From positions 1,356,158 through 1,420,157 of the forward strand of contig NZ_LR733519.1 of NCBI RefSeq assembly GCF_902506145.1: DNA of 64,000 bases, given 5' to 3'. Shown in pieces: positions 19,701 through 28,679 of this stretch. How positions within the stretch are numbered: position 1 is the stretch's first letter; each line of letters begins with the position of its first letter. The notes beneath the pieces were generated by a model. The model worked only from the letters and a program-made list of their open reading frames with translations. It searched no databases and was not told where the DNA came from. Source of the DNA: Burkholderia sp. 8Y. Lineage in GTDB: Bacteria; Pseudomonadota; Gammaproteobacteria; Burkholderiales; Burkholderiaceae. The position numbers and the translations under genes are program-made.

Positions 19701-20359
19701 CGGCGGAGAACTCGGTCGGCATCGGCGGCGCGTATCTGTGCGTGTACGGCATGGAAGGGCCGGGGGGATATCAGTTCGTCGGCCGCACGTTGCAGATGTG
19801 GAACCGCTATCGCAAGGTCGCGGATTTCGCGGGGCAGCACTTCCTGCTGCGCTTCTTCGATCAGATTCGCTTCTACGAAGTCCCGGCGGACGATTTGCTT
19901 CGCATCCGCGCGGATTTCCCGCTCGGCCGTTATCCGTTGCGCATCGAGGAAGCGGAGTTGTCTCTGTCGGACTATCAGGCGTTTCTCGCGAAGGAATCCA
20001 CGAGCATCGACGCGTTCCGCTCGCAGCAGCAAGCGGCGTTTCAGGCGGAGCGGGAACGCTGGCGCGAAGCGGGCGCATCCGACGAGGCGCTCGACGCGCC
20101 GGTCGTCGAAGAAGCCGCGTTCGCCGCGCTCCAAGACGGCGAAGTCGCGGTCGACAGCGAGATAGCCGGCAGCCTCTGGCAAGTGAAAGTCTCGACCGGC
20201 GACGAGGTGTCAGCGGGCGACGTGCTGCTCGTCATCGAGTCGATGAAGATGGAGATCGCCGTTTGCGCGCCGTGCGCGGGCACCGTCGGCCCGATCCACG
20301 TCGCGCCGGGGTCGCCGGTGCGCGCCGGGCAGCGCGTCGCCGTCATTCAACGCCACTGA
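16760..20359 (+). CDS. uca: Biotin-dependent urea/guanidine carboxylase
   Basis: Protein of 1199 residues, the usual size. Start MFEKILIANRGAIACR is the standard beginning of a biotin carboxylase domain (about 1-450, with a glycine-rich ATP-grasp loop near 155-163). Then come the carboxyltransferase domain (about 470-1080, made of KipA/AHS2- and KipI/AHS1-like parts) and a biotinyl domain with ESMKMEI, Lys1163 being the biotin site. Guanidine carboxylases are reported to carry Asp where the Kluyveromyces lactis urea carboxylase has Asn1330. Here the aligned motif reads GAIDFTGD with Asp703, and the numbering offset fits. With the upstream guanidine riboswitch this favours guanidine over urea as substrate. 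The product would be carboxyguanidine, passed to the DUF1989 pair. Confidence 0.93.
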   Translation: MFEKILIANRGAIACRILRTLRELNVTGVAVYAEADRASRHVSEASVAHALGDGPAAATYLDTAKILDIARREGVQAIHPGYGFLSENAAFGEACEAAGIAFIGPTPAQLRAFGLKHTAREIAASQGVPMLKGTGLLEDVAAALDAAQTVGYPVMLKSTAGGGGIGMRVCWNAGELATHFDAVKRLGENNFSDAGVFLEKYIERARHLEVQVFGDGHGDAIALGVRDCSVQRRNQKVLEETPAPCLPEGTSDALCDAAVKLAKAVDYRSAGTVEFVYDSAARQFYFLEVNTRLQVEHGVTEQVWNVDLVRWMIELAAGTLAPLEELAASLTPRGHAIQARLYAEDPGRDFKPSPGLLTDVAFPPADGRALRVDTWIEAGCEVPPYFDPMLAKIIAWSPTRDEARRALDAALDETRIYGVETNRDYLRQIVQDTPFASGEPWTRCLEALAYCATTVEVVSGGTQTTVQDHPGRLGYWAVGIPPSGPMDDLAMRLGNRLLGNAADAAALEITMSGPTLRFNTDAVVAITGARIPVHLNDVEQPLNTSIHVPAGATLALGTIRGAGARAYLCVRGGLDVASYLGSRSTFTLGQFGGHGGRALRAGDVLHLYPLAETQAGATLGNVPKLEGVRTIRVIYGPHGAPEYFTASYIERFFDTEWEIHFNSSRTGVRLIGPKPEWAREDGGEAGLHPSNIHDNPYAVGAIDFTGDMPVILGPDGPSLGGFVCPVTIIEADLWHIGQLKAGDKVRFVPVGIDEAREAARQRRREIQTMSVAQGALAERNAPLTSPIVLDMGADDERLVARLSGDTHLLLEIGAAELDLVSRFRGHALMQALEAKTLVGAIDLTPGIRSLQIHYRPDDLPLARLLDIVGKAWQQVLLQRDLRVPSRVVHLPLSWDDPACRLAIDKYMTTVRKDAPWCPSNLEFIRRINDLDSIDAVKRIVFDASYLVMGLGDVYLGAPVATPLDPRHRLVTTKYNPARTWTAENSVGIGGAYLCVYGMEGPGGYQFVGRTLQMWNRYRKVADFAGQHFLLRFFDQIRFYEVPADDLLRIRADFPLGRYPLRIEEAELSLSDYQAFLAKESTSIDAFRSQQQAAFQAERERWREAGASDEALDAPVVEEAAFAALQDGEVAVDSEIAGSLWQVKVSTGDEVSAGDVLLVIESMKMEIAVCAPCAGTVGPIHVAPGSPVRAGQRVAVIQRH

Positions 20360-20376
20360 ACACGGGACACCAAACC

Positions 20377-22188
20377 ATGACGTCATTCGATCTGCGCATA
20401 TCCACGCTTCGATCCGCCTATCGCGCGAAGGCACTCACGCCGCGCGCGCTGATCGCCCAATTGCGCGACAAAGCGGCGGCGCTGAATCCCGAGTTCAATC
20501 TCTTCATCCATCTCCTGAGCGAAGCGGAACTCGCCCCGTACCTCGACCGGCTCGACGCGCATGATGCCGAAAGCCTGCCGCTCTATGGCATTCCGTTCGC
20601 GATCAAGGACAACATCGATCTTGCGGACATCCAGACGACAGCCGCGTGCCCCGCGTTCGCGTACACGCCGTCTGAGTCGGCGACCTTCGTCGCGCGCCTG
20701 ATCGCGCTCGGTGCGATCCCGCTCGGCAAGACAAACCTCGATCAGTTCGCGACCGGTCTCAACGGCACGCGTTCGCCCTACGGGAAATGCCGCAACAGCG
20801 TGCGTGCCGAGTATCCGTCCGGCGGGTCGAGCGCGGGGTCGTCGCTCGCGGTCGCGCTCGGCGTGGCGAGTTTCGCGCTCGGCACCGACACCGCTGGATC
20901 GGGACGCGTGCCGGCCGCGCTGAACAATCTCGTCGGGCTGAAGCCGACGAAGGGATTGTTGTCGATGGCAGGCGTCGTGCCCGCCTGCCGCACGCTGGAT
21001 TGCGTGACGTACTTCACGGCGACGGCGGAAGAAGCGAGCGAATTGCTTGCGCTCACCGCACTCTTCGATCCCCGCGATGCCTATAGCCGCAAGAATCCGC
21101 AGTGGAACACGGCGCGCGCATTCGGCACGCCCGCCGCGTTCCGCTTCGGCGTGCCGGCACAGCTGGAGTTCGCGGGATGCGCCGAAAGTCCCGCATTGTT
21201 CGCCGAGGCTCGCGCGAGGCTCGAAGCAGCAGGCGGCGAGGCCGTCGAAATCGACTTCGAACCGTTCATCGAAGCGGCGCGGCTTCTTTATCAAGGTCCG
21301 TGGGTCGCCGAGCGCTACAGCGTGGTGCGCGACCTGATGCAGGCGCAGCCGGACGCGGTGCTGCCCGTCATTCGCGACGTGTTGGCCAAAGCGCCGGGCG
21401 CAACCGCTGTCGACTTGTTCCGCGCGCAGTATCGCTTGCAGGCGTTGAAGGCCGTGTGCGACGCGGCGCTCGATTCACTCGACTTCGTTCTCACGCCCAC
21501 GTATCCGCGCCCGGTCACGCTCGCCGAACTCGAGGACGACCCCATCGGACCGAACTCCCTGCTCGGTCATTACACGAACTTCATGAACCTGCTCGACTAC
21601 GCGGCTGTCGCGACGCCGACGGCTTTCATGCACAACGGTCTGCCGTGGGGCGTGACCGTTTTCGGCCGCGCTTTCACGGACCACTATCTGTTGGGCGTCG
21701 CCGACTTGCTGCAGCGGACGAGCGGCATCGCGTGCGTCGGCGGCAACGAGATAGCGGCGGGCAAGCGAGGCATCGCCGCGAACGATCGCCTTCGCATTGC
21801 GGTGTGCGGCGCGCACATGCAAGGCTTGCCGCTCAACGGGGACTTGCTTTCGCGAGGCGCGCGTCTCGTGCAGGCGACGCGCAGCGCTCTGTCGTATCGG
21901 CTGGCCGCGCTGCCTGCTTCGCCCGATGGAACCCGCCGGCCCGGCATGTGGCGCGTCGCGCAGAACGGTGTCGCCATAGCGGTCGAAGTGTGGGAGATGC
22001 CTGCCGCGGAACTCGGCTCGTTCATCGCGAACGTTCCCTCGCCGCTCGCGTTGGGCAAGGTGGAACTCGCGGACGGCTCGTGGATAATCGGCTTTCTGTG
22101 CGAGCCGTATGGCGTGCAGTCCGCGGAGGACATCTCGGCATTCGGTGGATGGCGTGCGTGGCTTGGCAGGAGCACGGTCGGCGCTTAA
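20377..22188 (+). CDS. atzF: Allophanate hydrolase
   Basis: Protein of 603 residues, started at 20377, 17 bases after the carboxylase stop. The N-terminal amidase-signature domain (about 1-440) has the Ser-cisSer-Lys triad: Lys77 in FAIKDNID, Ser152 in PSGGSSAGSS and Ser175 in DTAGSGR. The C-terminal domain (about 460-603) is the AtzF-type extra domain that removes the second carboxyl. The enzyme turns allophanate into ammonia and CO2. It is the last step for guanidine here and could also process allophanate from the biuret hydrolase near 63 kb (inference). Confidence 0.93.
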   Translation: MTSFDLRISTLRSAYRAKALTPRALIAQLRDKAAALNPEFNLFIHLLSEAELAPYLDRLDAHDAESLPLYGIPFAIKDNIDLADIQTTAACPAFAYTPSESATFVARLIALGAIPLGKTNLDQFATGLNGTRSPYGKCRNSVRAEYPSGGSSAGSSLAVALGVASFALGTDTAGSGRVPAALNNLVGLKPTKGLLSMAGVVPACRTLDCVTYFTATAEEASELLALTALFDPRDAYSRKNPQWNTARAFGTPAAFRFGVPAQLEFAGCAESPALFAEARARLEAAGGEAVEIDFEPFIEAARLLYQGPWVAERYSVVRDLMQAQPDAVLPVIRDVLAKAPGATAVDLFRAQYRLQALKAVCDAALDSLDFVLTPTYPRPVTLAELEDDPIGPNSLLGHYTNFMNLLDYAAVATPTAFMHNGLPWGVTVFGRAFTDHYLLGVADLLQRTSGIACVGGNEIAAGKRGIAANDRLRIAVCGAHMQGLPLNGDLLSRGARLVQATRSALSYRLAALPASPDGTRRPGMWRVAQNGVAIAVEVWEMPAAELGSFIANVPSPLALGKVELADGSWIIGFLCEPYGVQSAEDISAFGGWRAWLGRSTVGA

Positions 22189-22273
22189 GCGATGCGTGCT
22201 CATCGCGTGATTCGCAAGCCTTGCAGCACGCGAGATAGCGATACTGAAGGCGACCGCCACGCAGCAGCCCGCC

Positions 22274-22357
22274 ATGGTCGGTGACCTAAACGACTTTAAG
22301 CTCGTGCTCGTTGCGACGCTGCTCGTCGTTTCGCTGATCGCGTGCATCCGCGGATGA
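22274..22357 (+). CDS. Possible 27-residue single-helix membrane peptide
   Basis: A short frame encodes MVGDLNDFKLVLVATLL followed by VVSLIACIRG, a plausible single membrane helix with charged ends. No convincing ribosome binding site precedes it, and it lies in the 290-base gap between allophanate hydrolase and the convergent PdxA-like gene. Small size and GC bias make chance likely. Confidence 0.2.
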   Translation: MVGDLNDFKLVLVATLLVVSLIACIRG

Positions 22358-22479
22358 ATCGCTAAGGCACGCGGCAATGGATCAGACGCGGTGTTCGGTG
22401 CCGATTCAGATGTGGCGATGCGCTTTTAGCCGGGCAGATCGCATCGTCGCCGCTTTTGAAGACACCGTTCGCGCAAGGC

Positions 22480-23478
22480 TCAGATGCGCTCCCGCGCCAT
22501 CCGCAGCGCAATGTCGAACGCCTTCTGGGTCGCACCCACATCCGCCCTGCCCTCGCCCTCTATATCGAACGCGGTGCCGTGGGCGGGCGTTGCAATAGGC
22601 ACCGGCAAGCCGCCGTGCACGGTGACGCCGCGCCAGAAGCCCATCAGTTTCATCGCGATCTGTCCTTGGTCGTGGTACATCGTGACGACGCCATCGAAGG
22701 CTTTCTGGTCGCGTGCGCGCACGAAGATCGTGTCGGCGGGGAAAGGGCCTTGCGCGTCGTAGCCGAGCTTACGGGCGTGTTCCACGGCGGGCGCGATCAC
22801 GTCGATCTCCTCGCGTCCGAACGCGCCGTTGTCGCCGTTATGCGGATTGAAGCCGCATACCGCGATGCGAGGCGACGCGATACCCGCGCGCTTCTGACCA
22901 TCATGAATCAGCCGCACCGCGCCGACGATACGCTTGAGCGTCAGCTTGGCGCTCACGTCTTTGAGCGCGATATGCGAGGTGACGCGCGAGGTCCACAACT
23001 CGTCGAGCACGTTGAACTCGCAGAACGCGCCTTCGTAGTCGAGCTGGCGCACAAACCATTCCATCTCGTCGTTGGTCTCCATGCCGGCCATGTGCAGGGA
23101 AGTCTTGTTGACCGGCGCGAACAGCATGGCCTGCGTGCGGTTCGCGCGCGTCATTGCGAGTGCCTTTTTGAACGCTTCGAGACTGTAGCGACCGCCGCGT
23201 TCCGTGGAGACGGCGCGTTCGTACGGTGCCTCGTCGGGCAGACGGAAATCGATGAGCGAGGGCGTGTCCGTCTCGCGCATGGCATCGGCTTCGTCATTGA
23301 TCACGCGATAGTCAAAGCGTTGTCGCGCGATGTCCATGCCGCGGTCGAGCTCGCGCCTGTCGCCGATGATGAGCAGATCCGCCTGCGCGCGATTCTCAGC
23401 CCGCGCGACGAGGCGAGCGATCAGTTCGGGACCGATGCCGGCGGGGTCGCCCAGCAGGACTGCAATTCGAGGTTTCAT
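22480..23478 (-). CDS. PdxA-family 4-phosphate dehydrogenase (PdxA2-like)
   Basis: Protein of 332 residues starting MKPRIAVLLGDPAGIGPEL at 23478; 16 further residues upstream are open but unlike the family. Metal-binding histidines sit in TSHIALKDV, GFNPHNGDNGAFG and TMYHDQGQ, diagnostic of PdxA. In sugar-acid clusters, PdxA2-type paralogues oxidise and decarboxylate 4-phospho-D-erythronate or threonate rather than making vitamin B6. The neighbouring dehydratase and MFS transporter favour that catabolic role. The DUF1537 kinase that normally supplies the phosphorylated substrate is not in the window. Confidence 0.85.
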   Translation of the reverse strand: MKPRIAVLLGDPAGIGPELIARLVARAENRAQADLLIIGDRRELDRGMDIARQRFDYRVINDEADAMRETDTPSLIDFRLPDEAPYERAVSTERGGRYSLEAFKKALAMTRANRTQAMLFAPVNKTSLHMAGMETNDEMEWFVRQLDYEGAFCEFNVLDELWTSRVTSHIALKDVSAKLTLKRIVGAVRLIHDGQKRAGIASPRIAVCGFNPHNGDNGAFGREEIDVIAPAVEHARKLGYDAQGPFPADTIFVRARDQKAFDGVVTMYHDQGQIAMKLMGFWRGVTVHGGLPVPIATPAHGTAFDIEGEGRADVGATQKAFDIALRMARERI

Positions 23479-23522
23479 GTTGATATGGCGTGTTTTTCGG
23501 ATGCTAGCGTGTGCGGCACTGG

Positions 23523-24698
23523 TCATTCGATGACGTTGAAGTCGTCCAGATGCTTGTCCGACAGCGCGATGCCCAGCCCCGGAGTTTCATCGGACAACTG
23601 AAGATACCCGTTCTGCGGCTGCGGCTCGCCTTCGAAGATGTAGTAGAACAGCTCGTTGCCGACCTCGACATCGAAGACGGGAAAGAACTCCGACATGGGG
23701 CTCGCGGTGCTCGACATCGTGAGGTGATAGTTGTGCATCTGTCCCGCGTGCGGAATCACGGGAACCGACCACGCCTCGGCCATCGCGTTGATCTTGCGAG
23801 CGGCGGTGATGCCGCCCACGCGGTTCGTGTCGTACTGAATGACATCCACCGCGCGACGTTCCAGCAAGTCCTTGAAGCCGTAGATGGTGAACTCATGCTC
23901 GCCGCCGGAGATGGGGAAGATATTCATCTTCTTCAGTTCCTGATAGCCCTCGACGTCGTCGCCGATCACGGGTTCCTCCAGCCAGCGCGGGTCGAACTCG
24001 GCGAGGCGCGGCAGCATGCGGCGCGCGTATTCGAGCGTCCAGCCCATGTAGCATTCGAGCATGATGTCCACCTCGTCGCCGACGAGCTCACGCAGCAGAC
24101 GCACCTGCTCCAGATTCTTCGCCATGCCTTTCGGGCCGTCCTTCGGACCATAGCCGAAGCGCATTTTCATCGCCGTGAAGCCCTGATCGAGATAGCCTTG
24201 AGCTTCGGCGAGGAACGCGTCGCGGTCGTCGTTGTTATAGAGCTTCGATGCGTAGCACCAGATCTTTTCTTTCGTGCGGCCGCCGAGCAGCTTGAAGACG
24301 GGCTTCTGCACGGCTTTGCCCATGATGTCCCATAACGCGATGTCCATTGCCGAAATCGCCGCCATGCCGATGCCCTTGCGGCCCCATGCGAGCGTGCGGC
24401 GATACATCTTCTGCCAGATGTACTCGTGATCGAACGGATCTTCGCCGATGGCGATGGGTGCGAGATATTCATCGACGATCTGTTTGGCGACGCGCGGCGC
24501 GAGCGCGCAATTGCCGATGCCGACCGTGCCGTCATCGCACTCGATCTCGACCACGAGCCAGCCGTGAAAGCGGAACGAGCCCATCGCATCGCCGCGTTCG
24601 TAGAGGACGTCCACCGCGTTCGTGCAGAAATGCGACTGGGGCGGCACGACCTTGCCCTTCCATTCGAATACGCGTGCGCGGACGTGCTTGATCTTCAT
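23523..24698 (-). CDS. Enolase-superfamily acid-sugar dehydratase (L-rhamnonate/L-lyxonate dehydratase-like)
   Basis: Protein of 391 residues starting [10 protein letters not shown] at 24698 with GGAGA 11 bases upstream. It has the enolase capping domain (about 1-130) and a TIM barrel. Likely Mg ligands are Glu215 (MLECYMGW), Glu241 (LEEPV) and Glu267 (SGGEHE); the first position is Asp in many relatives. [11 protein letters not shown] supplies the general acid/base His317. This subfamily dehydrates sugar acids such as L-rhamnonate or L-lyxonate; the precise substrate is not settled. The gene is divergent from a LysR regulator. Confidence 0.78.
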   Translation of the reverse strand: MKIKHVRARVFEWKGKVVPPQSHFCTNAVDVLYERGDAMGSFRFHGWLVVEIECDDGTVGIGNCALAPRVAKQIVDEYLAPIAIGEDPFDHEYIWQKMYRRTLAWGRKGIGMAAISAMDIALWDIMGKAVQKPVFKLLGGRTKEKIWCYASKLYNNDDRDAFLAEAQGYLDQGFTAMKMRFGYGPKDGPKGMAKNLEQVRLLRELVGDEVDIMLECYMGWTLEYARRMLPRLAEFDPRWLEEPVIGDDVEGYQELKKMNIFPISGGEHEFTIYGFKDLLERRAVDVIQYDTNRVGGITAARKINAMAEAWSVPVIPHAGQMHNYHLTMSSTASPMSEFFPVFDVEVGNELFYYIFEGEPQPQNGYLQLSDETPGLGIALSDKHLDDFNVIE

Positions 24699-24760
24699 CT
24701 CTGTTGTCTCCGTTCGATTCGACTCAGCCGCTTCGACGAGGGTTTGCGCGGCTGTTTTGG

Positions 24761-24770
24761 CTAGCGCTAG
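24761..24770. promoter_or_regulatory. Palindrome in the dehydratase-LysR divergent promoter region
   Basis: CTAGCGCTAG is a perfect 10-base palindrome in the 142-base gap between the divergently transcribed dehydratase and LysR genes. It is a reasonable place for a LysR or sugar-acid regulator site. No T-N11-A match was verified. Confidence 0.25.
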
Positions 24771-24840
24771 TGTGCGAGACTCTGCGATAACTGGCCATTG
24801 AATAAATTGCATCGGGCTATTTCCCGGAGTTATCGCTCCC

Positions 24841-25764
24841 ATGATCGCGCCTGCCACCGCCATTCGCAAACGCCTGCGCCTGCGTCATCTGCAACTGATG
24901 TTGGCGCTTTCAGGAACCGAGTCGCTCCGAAGCGCCGCCGACGAGCTCGCAATGACGCAGCCTGCCGCGACGAAGGCGCTGAAGGAACTGGAGGATACGA
25001 TCGGCGTCGCGCTCTTCGTGCGGCATGCGCGCGGCATGGAGCCGACGATCTACGGCGAGGCGGTGATGCGCTATGCGCGCGTGGTCTTCGAGGATCTCGA
25101 CGAGCTGCGCGAAGAACTCGCGGCGATTCAGGCGGGCGATATGGGCAAGGTACGGATCGGCGCGGTGATGGCGCCGGCGCCGGACCTGCTGACAAAGGTG
25201 ATCGTGCAGTTGAAGGAAGCGCATCCGCGCTTGCAGATCAGCGTGCAGATCGAGACGAGCGATGTGCTCGTGCAGGCATTGCAGCAGGATCAGCTCGATC
25301 TTGTCGTGGGGCGCATCCCTTACGGGTTCCCCGCGCTGGATCTGAGCTTCGAGACCTTGTCGGAGGAAGCGCTGGCTATCGTCGCGCGCCCGGATCATCC
25401 GGCAGTCGGTGTCGCGGCAAAGCCCAGACTCGCCGAGCTCGCGCAGTATCCGTGGATCGTGCAGCCGCATCCGAGTCCCATGCGGCAAATCGTCGATCAG
25501 ACGTTCCGCGAGTCGCGCGTCACGCCGCCGGTGAGCACTGTCGAGACGTCTTCCATTCTCACGACGTTGTCGCTTCTACGGGATTCGGACATGCTGGCGG
25601 TTTTGCCCAGTTCCGTCGCGGATTACTATGCGGCGCTTCGGACTATCGCTTGTTTGCCCACGCCGTTGAGGGGCCGGCTTGCGCCGTATGGGCTGATCCT
25701 CAGGAAGAACCGGAGGATCAGTCCGGCGACGCAACTGGTGATCGAGGCCATTCGAGCAGGGTGA
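24841..25764 (+). CDS. LysR-family transcriptional regulator
   Basis: Protein of 307 residues. The N-terminal winged helix-turn-helix (about 12-70) reads [20 protein letters not shown], typical of LysR. The effector domain (about 95-300) follows. Divergent placement next to the sugar-acid dehydratase suggests it controls that gene, the PdxA-like gene and possibly the MFS transporter downstream. The start [20 protein letters not shown] is the only plausible one. Confidence 0.9.
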   Translation: MIAPATAIRKRLRLRHLQLMLALSGTESLRSAADELAMTQPAATKALKELEDTIGVALFVRHARGMEPTIYGEAVMRYARVVFEDLDELREELAAIQAGDMGKVRIGAVMAPAPDLLTKVIVQLKEAHPRLQISVQIETSDVLVQALQQDQLDLVVGRIPYGFPALDLSFETLSEEALAIVARPDHPAVGVAAKPRLAELAQYPWIVQPHPSPMRQIVDQTFRESRVTPPVSTVETSSILTTLSLLRDSDMLAVLPSSVADYYAALRTIACLPTPLRGRLAPYGLILRKNRRISPATQLVIEAIRAG

Positions 25765-25848
25765 TGCGTTCTTTGCGTTGCCTCGTTCTCGCTGGAATTC
25801 CAAGTTCGAGTCGAGCTATTCGGCAACGCCTCGCAACCGTCAGCCGCC

Positions 25849-27177
25849 TCACCCACCCAGACGCCGCTCGGCGAACTTCAGTTCCCCGCGTTCGGAGTGG
25901 GGGGCGTCAGCGGCAGAAGAAGAGCCCGAGTCCAGCGCAATATCCGGCCGCATATAGAACGTCATCACGATTCCCACGGCAAGCAACCCGAGCGACCCAA
26001 TGAACGGCAGCGTCCAACTCCCGGTCCGGTCCACGACGAACCCGAACACGATGGGCGAGAAGATGCCTGCGATAGCAGATCCCGCATTGACAAGCCCACT
26101 CGCGATACCGACGTGCTTCGGCGTGATGTCCATCGGCACGGCCCAGATCGGCCCGATCGTCATCTCTAGAAAGAAGAACGACAAACTCATCGACGCGGCC
26201 ATGACCGGCAGCGACTTCACGAACATGACCGGCGCAAGGAAGACGAGCGCGCCTAGAAACGCGACGATGATCATGTTGCGCCGCGCGGCTACCACGCTAC
26301 CCGTGCGCTTGAGGATGCGATCCGAAGCAACGCCGCCCACCGTGTTGCCAACGACGCCCGACAGAAACACACCCGCCGAGAAGAGCGCCGAGCTTTTCAG
26401 ATCGAGCCCGCGTCCATGCATGAAGAACGACGGCAGCCAGGTAAAGAACAACCAGCCGGTCCATCCATAGCAGAAGTAGACGATCATGGTCGGCGCGATG
26501 CGCTTGATGAGGCGCCCCCACGGCGTCGGCTCGCGCGTCTTGTCGAGCGCGACCTTGTGCTCCGGCGGCAACGCCGCCTCTTCCTCCGCCGTCATGTGAC
26601 GATGCTGGCGCGGATTGTCCTTGAAGTACCAGGCATAGACCACGACCCATACGGCCGTCAGCGCGCCGACGAGAACGAACGAAGCTCGCCAAGACGCGAA
26701 GGCGATGAGGAGCGCGATGAAGGGCGGCGTGACGGCGTTTCCCAGACGCGAGAACGAATGTGTAAGCCCCTGCACGAAGCCGCGCTGGCTCGCCGGATAC
26801 CAGTTGACGAGCGCGCGCGCCTGCGCGGGCAGCGCCGCGCCTTCTCCGACGCCAAGCAGCATGCGAGCGCAAAACAACGAAACCACGCCGCCCGCGAGGC
26901 CCGTTGCGACGGTCGCGACGATCCAGATCGATGCGCATAGCACCAGCGTGGATTTCGCGCCGAAGCGGTCGCTGATCCATCCGCCGATGATCTGGCAGAT
27001 CGCATACGTATAGGCGAAGGCGCCGAACACGAGACCGACGTCCGTGTTCGTGAGATGCAGGTCGTCGCGAATGACCCCTGCGGCGGCGGACAGGTTGACG
27101 CGATCGAGATACATGATGAACGACATCGCGCACATCAGCGCGAGCACGGACCGGGTGACTTCGGGGCGTCGCAGCAT
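25849..27177 (-). CDS. MFS transporter, anion:cation symporter family (sugar acid/hexuronate-like)
   Basis: Protein of 442 residues starting MLRRPEVTRSVL at 27177, with GGAGGAGA upstream; upstream in-frame codons are discounted. Twelve membrane segments are visible. MYLDRVNLSAAAG in helix 1 is a hallmark of the ACS family (ExuT, GudP, DgoT). A linker of about 60 residues divides the halves. It probably imports the sugar acid used by the dehydratase and PdxA-like enzymes. It converges on the LysR gene. Confidence 0.88.
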   Translation of the reverse strand: MLRRPEVTRSVLALMCAMSFIMYLDRVNLSAAAGVIRDDLHLTNTDVGLVFGAFAYTYAICQIIGGWISDRFGAKSTLVLCASIWIVATVATGLAGGVVSLFCARMLLGVGEGAALPAQARALVNWYPASQRGFVQGLTHSFSRLGNAVTPPFIALLIAFASWRASFVLVGALTAVWVVVYAWYFKDNPRQHRHMTAEEEAALPPEHKVALDKTREPTPWGRLIKRIAPTMIVYFCYGWTGWLFFTWLPSFFMHGRGLDLKSSALFSAGVFLSGVVGNTVGGVASDRILKRTGSVVAARRNMIIVAFLGALVFLAPVMFVKSLPVMAASMSLSFFFLEMTIGPIWAVPMDITPKHVGIASGLVNAGSAIAGIFSPIVFGFVVDRTGSWTLPFIGSLGLLAVGIVMTFYMRPDIALDSGSSSAADAPHSERGELKFAERRLGG

Positions 27178-28679
27178 GCTGTGTGTCTCCTCCGAGGCTT
27201 GATGCGCGGGTAAACGCTTGCGCGTGCTCTTATTCGAGGGCGGACCACATGAGGTCCGACGCCCGCAGTCTCGCGAAAACACCGATAGCCGTCTATTGAA
27301 TTCGCCCCATGAGGTGATTACCGGTGGTTATGGCGGCGAAGATGCGAGCTTGCGATATCTGTACGCCTCTTAGGGGCGGTGCCTTCAATCCAGTGCCGAG
27401 CCGCTAAGTCGCCTCAGAGCGACGCGTGCGTAAAGCATTGTGCCGCGCCGACGAATTGGCCCAGTAACCCGATCACCCATTCGCATCCCGCCGACGGCGT
27501 TGCGAGAGAGGCGACGCAACGCATGCACCGCGCATTTCGATTGGCCTACAAGGGTTAGATGACGTTCAAGCGACAAATTCGCCCGAACGTACGGGTGTTC
27601 GAACGCGTTCAGTAAGACATGGGATCGAACCGGCGACAGGCCGCCGCCTCTCACGCCCGACATGGACGTTTAAGCACGCTTGAGCGCCTTTGAAAAAATA
27701 AACGAGCCGCTGGACAAAACCTCGGCGAGTAGTATCGTTATCAGAAGGCGATGCAGAGACCGCGATGATCTCCTTGGACGGCGGAGCTGAACCCGTATTC
27801 GAATTCGGCGCACGCGCAAGCCGTTGTGGGCAACATGCACGGTCAACCAACGGATATCGATGCCGGGTGGACGGCGTTCCGAATCTCAATCGAGAGATAC
27901 CCTCTCGTATGTTTTCGCCCGAGGCCGGGAGGATTGATCAAGCCAAGCAATGCTTGCTGACGCAAGAGACACTACGTCAAAGACTTCGAACGCTAATGAA
28001 TCGCGCACAGGCAGCGCGTGGCGACACTTCGCTGACAACGGCGAAGCCGTAGCCTCCCCTCACAAGCCCGCTCACCGGCGGCTTGGCAGCCGGGCGAGCG
28101 TCAGTGGCTCACCACCCGCATCGGCTTTATCCCGTTATTACGTTGTCCTATTGACATGCGCATGCCCCGACGCCGTCGGTGATAGGTGAGGCGTGCGGCA
28201 TGGAAGAACGCATATCGCTCGAGGCGGTTTTGTAGAACTTGCAACCGGCTCCTCACGGAGCGCGATGACTCGCTAACCGTGATTCTGGGATGTCGGACGC
28301 GAAGGCAAAACACCAACCGTTCATCAAGCCGCGCGCGACCTGAGTCGGCGAAGGCTCAGGCGCTTCTGTGAGCGTGCAGCGGGCATGCTGATGGCTGAAT
28401 ACTCGCACGTGCGCCATCAACCGTCAGGACGCAACGCTACGTCATTAGCTAAGGCATCGTATGTTCACGTTGGCATCGGCCATCGGTTACCGGCGCATTC
28501 AGTCGATGTAGCGGATAAGGAGGAGCGGAGCGGGCAAAAAAGGCGTTAGCGTCACAGCGACGTATCGATAGAGCAGGGGACCAACTGTTCCACGGGCACG
28601 CCTGTGGGTTCATCGACGCGGCCAGCCGCCCAACAGTCTGCGCGGCGCAGGCTTTCAGTCGACTTCTTAGGAGAGAAAT
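27178..28679. other. Gene-poor stretch of 1.5 kb
   Basis: No convincing coding region, RNA gene or mobile element was seen. Short frames exist on both strands but lack ribosome binding sites and recognisable domains. The first 100 bases hold the MFS promoter. The last 40 bases contain the AGGAG serving the formaldehyde dehydrogenase gene. The rest may be decayed DNA. Confidence 0.5.

Noticed and set aside
27385..28371. Several short open frames in the gap after the MFS gene
   Set aside because: Overlapping on both strands, no ribosome binding sites, no recognisable motifs.
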